From the NCBI GenBank assembly GCA_036426205.1, contig CM071571.1, positions 113,180,316 to 113,244,315 on the forward strand: a stretch of 64,000 bases of DNA, in the 5' to 3' direction. This document shows, in pieces, positions 55,460-64,000 of this stretch (the first letter of the stretch is position 1; each line of letters opens with the position of its first letter). The position numbers and the translations under genes were made by a program. The DNA is from Ascaphus truei (lineage: Eukaryota; Chordata; Amphibia; Anura; Ascaphidae). The notes under the pieces are model-generated. The model searched no databases. It saw nothing but the letters and a program-made list of their open reading frames with translations, and had not been told where the DNA came from.

Positions 55460-56665
55460 TGTCACGATTGTGCTCGCCACAAACCTGGGTCAGACCGCGA
55501 GGCTGAGGTAGGGTTGTAAAAGCACCGACCTGAGACCGCGCAGGCTGATCCGGATTGCGCAGTTCGTTGTCATACGTAGCAGGATCAGGAAAGGAGAAGA
55601 CAGCGTCGTCGTTGTACAAGCCAGGGTCAGGACAGGAGACATCAGGATAAACATTGTTCAGGCAAGAGTTCGGCAACAGGTAGTCAGGAGAGCCCCGCTT
55701 CAGCTTAGGAGCGCGGGGTTGGCCTCTGCGCGAGCGACAACCATGGCCCATGGTACTGGTCACAGGAGATGGTAGGCAGACCAGAGTAGCACACCGCTTT
55801 GCTGCACGGGTGCACCAGTGCTACAGCGCAAGAGTCCTGAGCGGCTGGGGAATCCTCTGTAACAGCGCAGGAACCAGGACATGGCCTCTCTAGATTAGGG
55901 AAAGAGTAGGCCCCAGGAACCAGGAAGCTGGAGATACACAGGGAAACCTCCGCTTCAGAGCAGGAATCCAGGAGGCTGAAGGACGCAGGGACGAAACATC
56001 CGCGTCAGTGCAGGAATCCAGGAGGCTGAAGGACGCAGGGACGAAACATCCGCGTCAGTGCAGGAATCCAGGAGGCTGAAGGACGCAGGGACGAAACATC
56101 CGCTTCAGCACAGGAGAACAAGCGAGCTTGAAGGGAGCTGAAGGACGCAGGACGGAACCTGGTATCAGCATAGGAGAACAAGCGGCTTGAAGGAAGCTGA
56201 AGGACGCAGGGCGGAACCTGGTATCAGCATAGGAGAACAAGCGACTTGAAGGAAGCTGAAGGACGCAGGGCGGAACCTGGTATCAGCATAGGAGAACAAG
56301 CGGCTTAAAGGAAGCTGAAGGACGCAGGGCGGAACCTGGTATCAGCATAGGAGAACAAGCGAGGGCTTGTGGCAAAACAGTAGTGACATCCAGTTAGGAC
56401 TATGCTCGGCAAGGAGCATTGTGGGAAAGCAGTACTTAAAGGCCAGCAGGCCAATCCCCAGCGGGGGTGTGAAGGTACTGCTCCAATGAGTGAATGCATG
56501 TCTAGGTTGCAGTGATAGGCTGCACAGCTGCAATAGATACCAGAGGGAGTGTGTATTGCTTTGGTGAGTGAATCCAGGCTGCAGCAAACATCAGGAGAGG
56601 TGCTCAAGGACTGCACTTGTCTGAAAGGTAAGGCAACCAGTAAACCGCGGAGCGGATTCCTTACA
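55460..56665 (-). repeat. LTR (1.2 kb) of a second LTR element, minus strand
   Basis: On the minus strand it begins TGTAAGGAATCCGC (56665) just after a G-rich polypurine tract (56666-56681) and ends CACAATCGTGACA (55460). It contains a minisatellite (55962-56370). The same LTR is repeated, indel-ridden, at about 60603-61843, and a partial copy lies at 57660-57990. Confidence 0.78.
55962..56370. repeat. Two adjoining minisatellites inside the LTR
   Basis: Three 50-bp units (starts 55962, 56012, 56062; AGGAATCCAGGAGGCTGAAG) are followed by five units of 59-60 bp (starts 56112, 56172, 56231, 56290, 56349; AGGAGAACAAGCG), the last partial. Both unit types share GCTGAAGGACGCAGG. Minus-strand ORFs here are artefacts of the repeat. 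Confidence 0.92.
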
Positions 56666-56681
56666 GTACCCCCCCCTTCAC

Positions 56682-57657
56682 GCGAGACCTCCGGGCGAAC
56701 ATGAGCACACATAGAGTTGGGGGACCGGGAATTGTTGCTGAACCGTCTAGGATTGGGGGTAGAGTCGTGGTCCAGAGGCTCGTGGTTACTCCTTAGTGTA
56801 CCCCCACCCCACGGTGAAAACTGCAGCCAGACAGGACCATCCATGGGTCTCGGAGACATCGAGTTGTTCCTAAAGTTCTTTAGGTGGAAAGGGGATCCGT
56901 AAACGAGCAGTTCCTTGGTGAGTACAGTTCTAGGCAATGAGAGTGGTAGAAGAAACATCCTAGGTACATGGCTCGCCCCGCAAAATGACTTGGAAATCCA
57001 AGGCTGTGAAGAACCAGAGGGTTCCAGAGCAGAAACGGCAGAAGAACCCCTACAGGAAGCCCAGTCTTTAATAAATGAACCGGACTCTAGGATCAGCGGC
57101 CCTGATAGTTGATCGAATACACCAGGAGGAACTTTGTAACAGAAAAAGTCTTGGCTGACCACTGCATGTTGGAATTTGCGAGGAATTTTTCCTCTAGAAG
57201 GCTCCCAGGTAATGGTTAGTAAGGGTATAGGCTGGTTGGAAGCATCTCCCTGTATTGGTATGGAAGGTGACAAGGCAAGCAGTAACCCAGGCATAGGAAC
57301 CGAAATCTTGGGATATGTACAGAGTATTTCCAACTGAGAGGAAATAACAGGGGCAACCGAAAATTCCGAGGGACAAAACCATGGTTTGGCAGGGGCAGAG
57401 AAGCAAACAACAGTAGAGCTCCCCAATACTGGGAAATCTTCATTGGAAGATAGTATTGTCAGTGAATCAGGAATAGACCTTGGGATTTTCATATCAGTAT
57501 CTTGAGAAAAAGGCAGAGCCAGGGTAGTGGCGGGAGGGAAGTTAACATCAGAAGCTGAAGTCTGTACCTCAGTGACAGGCACCTTAGGAGTACAAGGAGT
57601 CTTTTCCGAAACTGTAATGGCCCTAACCACAGGGGTACCTAACCTGACAAAAACATG
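56682..57657 (-). other. 3' internal region of the second LTR element, with an unrecognised long open frame
   Basis: A minus-strand frame of 441 codons (57630-56305) crosses this region and runs on through the polypurine tract into the LTR. The translation is rich in Ser, Pro and Leu (IPRSIPDSLTILSSNEDFPV, PLLTITWEPSRGKIPRKFQH) and matches no family I know. It sits where some LTR elements carry an extra gene after pol. Running into the LTR argues that at least its end is fortuitous. In the repeat copy (62731-62137) the frame is broken by indels. Confidence 0.4.
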
Positions 57658-58022
57658 AATAGCCCCGCTTCAGCTTAGGAGCGCGGGGTTGGCCTCTGCG
57701 CGAGCGATGACCATGGCCCATGGTACTGGTCACAGGAGATGGTTGGCAGACCAGAATAGCACACCGCTTTACTGCACGGGTGCACCAGTGCTACAGCGCA
57801 AGAGTCCTGAGCGGCTGGGGAATCCTCTGTAACAGCGCAGGAACCAGGACATGGCCTCTCTAGATTAGGGAAAGAGTAGGCCCCAGGAACCAGGAAGCTG
57901 AAGATCCACAGGGAAACCTCCGCTACAGTGCAGGAATCAGGAGACTGAAGGGCGTCCTTTGCCTCAGTGCAGGAAAGCAGGAAGCTGAAGACATAGGGGA
58001 TACCTTTGCTTCAGCGCAGTGG
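57658..58022 (-). repeat. Partial LTR copy at the duplication junction
   Basis: AGCCCCGCTTCAGCTTAGG onward matches 55691 to about 55990. It then diverges and meets the second copy of the Gypsy segment at about 58023. Both junctions are abrupt. Confidence 0.75.
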
Positions 58023-61000
58023 TTCTTGCTTGACAAGCTGAGTTAAACCCCTCCGTTACTAGGATACATCATACTGACCACTCCTATTTCACCATACACG
58101 TGAGTCAATACCCTGTCACTATCCCCCTTTCCCAGCGTAACGTTACTGAGTGGAGCGCGACCGTGCACCGGATGTGCACCCTAGAGAGGCATCAGCATTA
58201 CCTGTGTAGGATTCCTGGCCGATATGTTGGATCGGAAGTTAAAAAGGTTGTAACGACATGAAACCAACGGGTAACTCTCGAGTTCTTTTCTTTATTTGTG
58301 CATCCACTGTAGTGGTGCGTTGTCGTTCTATGAGTGTAAAAGACCTGCCCTGAAAGGTAGTATTTCAATGTGTCTGTTGCCCACTTTAGGCAGACACCTC
58401 CTTTTTTTCCACTGTGCATATCCTGTTGTTCGCGGGGACACAATGTGCGACTTAAATAGAGGACCGTGTGTTCCTCTTCTCCTACAAACTGGGACGTAAA
58501 CTGCTCCGAGACCTACTTCGCGGAGGCGTCCGTTTGCAAAACAAAAACTGCCTTTTTAAACTCCGAACCCGCCTCCCGAAAGGTTCTTAACATCTGCGTT
58601 CAACCTTTACTTAATGTTGAGGGTCCCATCCTGACTATGAAATTACACATCGTCTACGTGTCGAGGCCGTAGTTCGAGGGTGGGTGAGCTACTTATTCAT
58701 TACAACCTTTGGAAGGTTTGCAAGGCGTCCTCATGAAGACCAAGGATGACAACAGTATACTGAAATAGACATCAGGTGGGGAGAAGGCCACGTTTTCTCT
58801 TTTTGCTGACCTTGTAGAGGTTAAGGGGTTTGCCAAAACCCTTTGTAAGATCTAAAGTGGTTAGAAACGTTGCCCTCGCCAACTTCTCAATTACTAGTCA
58901 CCGGGCATAGCGTAGGCATCAAACTTCGAGAACAAATCGTTTACTTTTCTTCTAAGTCGTTACAGAACCCCCGATTGGTTCCACTTTTCTTCGGCTTAGG
59001 TAACCCCTAAGACAATAGGGTGGACCCATTGCACGATGGGACTCCTCAATTATGACCTAGATTAGCATTTGCTTTACCTCTGACTTGAATTCAGCACCCC
59101 TCTTTTAGATTCTGCTGGATTCTATTAGCGTCGTATCTTAATGCTACCCCAGAGCTGCGTGACGATATCATGAGAAACCATTCTACGTTTCTCGGTACGC
59201 TGGAAAAGAATCTCTGTTTCCGTACCAAATCTACAGCCTTCTCTTGTGTTTTCAGGCGTAGTTCTCTCCGATATTGAACAGTGGTTTCCTCCCCCTTCCT
59301 GGATCGTTAGCTACTAAGGACAGACATACCTCTCTCTATGTCCTGCCAGGCTTTTAATAGATTATGTGGATAGATCTGCTCTAACCCTTCCCTCCTCCGG
59401 TTGTGTCGAATTTATAATAATTCCAACGGGCCGACCTGTTCTAGAACCTCATATGGCCCCTGGCCAATGTAACATCTTGCTTTTGGCGTCGGGGGAAAAA
59501 GGACCATTACTCGGTTCCCCTGGTCGGAAGTTTACGAACCGTAGCCTGTACTGTTTGGCAATTTACGTAGTGCACCTCTGTGACCTCTTCTAATGTTGTC
59601 GATGAGGTGGGTATATGTTCGCAATACGTCTTTTCAAATCTTCCACAAATTTGGCACGACATTTTTTTTTCTGCCTGCTACAGCTTGTCTGCTCCCACTC
59701 CTTTTGAGGCTTCCAGGAATCCCCTTGGGCGTCTCCCAACAAGGAGTTTCAATGGGGAAAACCCTCGAGGCCCTGTGGTACCATCTCGATAGCAAACAAG
59801 AGATAAGCAACAGGGTGGCCCAGGTTCTTCCCCTCACTAGCGACCACCTTTCCTCAACATCATCTTCCAAGTCTTATTAAATCGTTCTACAGTCCGTCCC
59901 GTTGTGGATGGTACACAGAGGTTTCTAAGGGACTGTATTTTTAGCTCTACACATAAGCTCTCGCATAGCTTAGATTAAAAGGGGTACCTCTGATCTGTCA
60001 AAATTTCTTTCGGTTATCCGAGTCGGGAAAAGTAACTGTAACAATCCCTTAGCTATAGCTTTGGAGGAAGTGTTGTTTACGTAAAGGTAGGACCCCTTTA
60101 ACTCTCCACTCTACTTCTTAATAAACCCTTCGCCTGGCTAACACCATTTTTCAACTGGGGATCATTATGCACTGTTCCTATACCAAGTTAGTTAGGGACA
60201 GTCTCTTTCCAAAACCTCCTCCACTTCGGCGAGTTTGGGTCGGTTACTCTCCACGGGTAAACTCATATCCTGAGCATCAACAGGCCCTGTCTCGACAACT
60301 TCTTTTCCCTCTGTCCTCTGCTCTCTCATTAGGAGTAGTGCCATGCTAGGCTGGTGGGGGTGCTTACTGCTTTTTTTTTTTTAAGCGTGTCCCTTACATT
60401 GCTTTCTTGTTTGACTTGGGGTTTTAGACACCTCTTGAAACCAGACAAACCTCCCTCGGGCTAATTGGGTCTGTAAACGGAAATAGCTCATCTGGAGTAC
60501 TGATGTCAGTGAGTGTCCTCTGATCCAGGTGTGTCAAACCACGAGGAAATTACGAGCCTACACTAGGGAATTGGGGTAACTTCTTATGGTACAATTGCGC
60601 GCCGTCACGATTGTGATCCGCCCCAAACATGGGTCGCAACCCGTGCGGGTCTGAGGTAGGGTTGTAAAACCCCGCCACACAACGAGAGTGACCCTAGGTC
60701 ATGACCAGCGCAGGTGGCTGATCCGGATGCGCAGAATTCGTTGTCATTACGTGCACGTGGATGCAGGAAAGGAGAAGACAAGCGTAGCTGAGTTGTAAAC
60801 CAGGTCAGAAGAGGAGACATAAGATAAACATGTGTTCAGTGCAGAGTTCGCGGCAACAGGTTAGTCAGGAGAGACCCCGCTTCAGCTTAAGAGCGCGGGG
60901 TTTGGCCTCTGCAGACGAGCGACAACCAGGCCCAGTAGGTACTGGGCACAGGAGATGGAGGCCAACCAGAAGTACACACCGCTTTGCTGCACGGGTCCCA

Positions 61001-62842
61001 CCAGTGGCTTAAGCGCAAGAGTCCCTGAGCAGGCTGGGGAATCCCTCTGTAACAGCCAGGAACCAGGGACATGCATCTCTACATTAGGGAAAGAGTAGGC
61101 CCCAGGAACCAGTGAAGCTGGAGATACAACAGGGAACCTCCGCTTCAGAGCGAATCCAGGAGGCTGAAGGACGCAGGGACGAACATCCCCCGCGTCAGTG
61201 CAGGAATCCAGGATGCTGAAGGACGTGAAGGACAAACATCCGCGTCAGTGCAGGAATCCAGGAGGTGAAGGACCGCAGGGACGAAACATCCCTTAGCACA
61301 GGAGAACAAGCAGCTTGGAAGGGAGCTGAAGGACGCAGGACGGACCCTTGGTTATCAGCATAGGAGAACAGCGGCTTGACAAGGAAGCTGAAGGACGCAG
61401 GGCCGGAACTGGTATCAGCAGAGAGCACACCGACTTGAAGGAAAGCTGAAGACGCAGGGCGGAACCTGGTTATCAGCAAGGAGAACAAGCGGCTTAAAGG
61501 AAGGAGGACCAGGCGGAACCTGTTATCAGCAAGGAGAACAACGAGGGACTGGTGGCCAAAAAGTATGACACCAGTTAGACTATGCTTGGCAAGGACATTG
61601 TGCGGAAGCCTACTTTAAAGGCCAGGGGCCATCCCCAGCGGGGGTGTGAAGGTACTGCTTCCAATGAGTGAATGAAGTCTAGCGTGCAGGATAGGCCGCA
61701 CAGCTGCAATAGATACCAAGGGGAGTGGTATTGGCTTTTGGTGAGTGATCCATGCTGACGCAAACATTCAGGAGAGGTGTCTCAACGACTGCACTTGTCC
61801 GAAAGGTAAGGCAACCATAAACCGCGGAGCGGATTCCTTACAGTACCCCCCCCCTTCACGCGAGACCTCGCGTGCGAACACATAGCACACATAGAGTTGG
61901 GGACCGGAATTGTTGCTGAACCGTCTAGGATTGGGGTGTAGTAGTCGTGGCCAGAGGCTCGTGGTTTACTCCTTAGTGTACCCCACCCCACGGTGAAAAC
62001 TGCAGCCAGACAGGACCCAGCCATGGGTCTGCGAGAAATCGAGTTGCTTCCTAAGTTCTTTAGTGGAAGGGGATCCGTAAACGAAGAGTTCCGGGTGAGT
62101 ACAGTTCTAGGAATGAGAGTGGGTTAGAAGACACTCCTAGGTACATTGGCTCGCCCCCGCAAAAGAACCTTGGAAATCCGAAGGCTGTGAAGAAACCAAG
62201 GGTTCCAGAGCGAAGAAACGGCACGACGAACCCCTCAGGAGCCCAGTCTTTAATAAATGAACCGGAACTCTAGGATCAGCGGCACTGAAGTTATCGAATA
62301 CCACCAGGAAGGAACTGCTCACAGAAAGAAGTCTGGTGCCAACTGCATGTTGGAATTTGCGAGGAAATTTTTTTCCTCTAGAAGGCTCCCAGTATATGGT
62401 TAGTAAGGGTACTAGTGCTGGTTGGAAGCATGCTCCCCTGTATTGCGTATGAGGTGCAAGGCAACGCAGTAACCCAGGCATAGGAACCGAATCTTGGGAT
62501 ATGTACAGAGTATTTCAACAATGAGAGGAAATAAAGGGGCAACCAAAATTCGAGGGACACAAACCAGGTTTGGCAGGGGCAGAGAAGCAAAACACAGTAG
62601 AGCTCCCAATACTGGGAAATCTCATTGGAAGATAGTATTGTCAGGGAATCAGGAATAGACCTTGGGATTTTCATATCAGTATCTTGAGAAAAAGGAGAGC
62701 CAGGGTAGTGGCGGAGGGAAGTTAACATCACGAAGCTGAAGTCTGTACCTCGTGACAGGCACCTTAGGAGTACAAGGAGTCTTTTCCGAAAAATGTATGG
62801 CCCTAACCACAGGGGTACCTAACCTGACAAAAACATGAATAG
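58023..62842 (-). repeat. Second, indel-ridden copy of 53020-57657
   Basis: It is collinear with 53020-57657: Gypsy polypurine tract, RNase H, RT, integrase, the same junction to the LTR (near 60603), the minisatellite, polypurine tract and internal region. It differs by small insertions and deletions every few tens of bases, many in homopolymers, so no long frame survives. At its right end it continues past the point where the first copy stops (AACATGAATAGG at 62833). Small ORFs here are fragments of the features in the first copy. Confidence 0.88.
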
Positions 62843-64000
62843 GTGTTTTCTAGTGCAAATCTCTGATCAAGGACTCCTACCCAATAGTGAGGGTGCCTGG
62901 GTTTGATTAAGAAAAAATCAGATGTATGATAAGGCTGACTTAGAAACAATACTGAGGTTAGATTTTGCTGGACATGTGAGAAAAAGACTACTTAAGAACA
63001 GGAGCTTTAATTTCTTCCCAGAGTAACCCATGTTTGCTTGGGACATATTTAGACAAAGTACTGAGGGGACTGGGTTTCAGCAAAGGCAGGACAGCTAAAT
63101 AGCTCAGATTTAAACCCCAGGATTTGTAAAATATGCATGATGTCTCAGACAATACAAAGGGAGTGACCCCAGATATGCTGATCTCTGGAGGATTACCTGG
63201 AAGAGAATCAGGGAAACCCTCAGCCAGAATACACATCGTAGGAAGAGACAGATTCAGATCTTAAGGAGAATCACGACTACCTCCCAAAGTCTCAAAACCA
63301 GTAAGACACAATTCAGAGAAAGAAGAAACATGTGTGGGTTTCTTACTAGTCTATATGAAAAAGGTCATTTTGGGAAAAACGTGCATCAGCAAACATTCCT
63401 GGAGAACAAATAGAACCCAAGGAGGGACTACAGACTACTGTATGCTTTTAACCCTAAGCTTAAGAGAGGAGGAGAACTAAGACAGTACCCGGGGTTATTA
63501 AAACTGACTGGTCTCTGAAGTAGGTTTTGGTAAGGAATGTCTGGGAAACCAGAAATTATGCAGACTCCCTAATATGGGAACAATGCGCTGAGCAGGGATA
63601 CCGTCATGTGGCGACAGGCTGGTTCAGTGAAATACCCGGAGAGAAGGAACTCTGCGACCAAGCTTAGGGAAAAACCTGACTCCTTGAATACATTTATCGG
63701 GAACCAGAACTTTAGCCGAAGTTTCCGGAGACGAAACTGCGGAAACTTGAGCTGAAGCAGGGGATTTAGCAAAGATATCTAGGACGTACCGTACGGTTAT
63801 GGGAATCCCTCAATGCACCTCTGCTGTCGACTTGTGACTCATTCTCTAAGGCTAAAACGAAGGCATTAATTGGATGGCAGCAAGATTTACAGGGGTTAAT
63901 GCAGACAATGCCTGAGAGTAAAACATAGGTAATCTTCTCTCTGTATTAGGAGAGACCAGAATCTCTCCTTGAAGCTAGGGGCGTGACCATGGTGACAGAG
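62843..64000 (-). other. Further internal region of the second LTR element
   Basis: This continues the internal sequence beyond what the first copy retains. Short minus-strand frames (63236-62988, 63772-63569) have the same Ser/Leu/Pro-rich style as the frame at 56305-57630 but no recognisable domain. No host exon is seen. Confidence 0.45.

Larger units (their letters stand above)
46622..64000 (+). other. Presumed LRRIQ1 intron continuing to the window end
   Basis: It starts at the GT donor 46622, and no following acceptor and exon were recognised. 46622-47701 is AT-rich with no gene. The remainder is described repeat by repeat. Confidence 0.55.

Noticed and set aside
58198..60349. Separate small genes in the 58-60 kb region
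   Set aside because: All are frame-broken pieces of the Gypsy pol seen more cleanly at 53.1-55.4 kb.
1..64000. tRNA or rRNA genes
   Set aside because: No cloverleaf with A/B box spacing or rRNA-like sequence was recognised by eye. A covariance-model search would be needed to exclude degenerate tRNA-derived SINEs.

Overview
The window is a slice of a vertebrate nuclear genome, most likely an anuran amphibian. It carries small spliced exons of one host gene, LRRIQ1 (leucine-rich repeat and IQ motif protein 1), on the + strand. Almost everything else is very large introns packed with transposable elements. The frog assignment is inferred from the repeat content: Tx1-type and L2/L1/RTE-like LINEs, Penelope-like pieces with hammerhead-like motifs, Gypsy elements with integrase before reverse transcriptase, and palindromic hAT and Harbinger MITEs. 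No species is named by the sequence.

Five LRRIQ1 exons are visible, with matching splice sites. They are 1-1173 (IQ motif and glutamate/lysine-rich coiled coil, open at the left edge), 5199-5351, 6421-6571, 40806-40879 and 46528-46621 (leucine-rich repeats). Exon phases show that at least one exon is missing between 6571 and 40806. I could not find it, and a run of N lies at 28700-28809. No exon was recognised after 46621.

Repeat layout. 6.7-7.7 kb: two hAT-like MITEs, one with an exact 8-bp target duplication. 8.8-9.1 kb: a long inverted repeat whose loop holds a hammerhead-like motif. 11.7-17.9 kb: a Tx1-type LINE. Its ORF1 is split by an 889-bp insertion with a 14-bp target duplication and a second hammerhead-like motif. 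Its 3.9-kb ORF2 is broken only by three TAG codons. 18.7-20.3 kb: an L1 5' half (ORF1 only, minus strand). 20.3-24.2 kb: a non-autonomous LTR element (minus strand, tRNA-Thr-like primer site). 25.8-27.6 kb: an L2-like LINE fragment. 29.5-33.9 kb: a second LTR element with coiled-coil ORFs. 34.9-35.9 kb: a solo LTR. 36.3-39.1 kb: an RTE-like LINE. 40.2-40.7 kb: a Harbinger-like MITE. 41.2-46.1 kb: a decayed L1 (minus). 47.7-48.0 kb: a hAT MITE. 50.1-52.0 kb: an L2-like LINE (minus). 52.6-57.7 kb: a Gypsy element of Gmr1-like domain order joined to the LTR and 3' internal part of another LTR element. 58.0-62.8 kb: the same 5 kb again, riddled with small indels.

The elements do not form a pathway; they are nested insertions within one host gene. 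The most interesting biology is the pair of hammerhead-ribozyme-like motifs with covarying stems and a matched change at core positions 3 and 8, and the integrase-first Gypsy pol. The most important caution is technical: repeat copies differ mainly by single-base indels, especially at 28.8-34.5 kb and 58.0-62.8 kb, which looks like unpolished long-read sequence.
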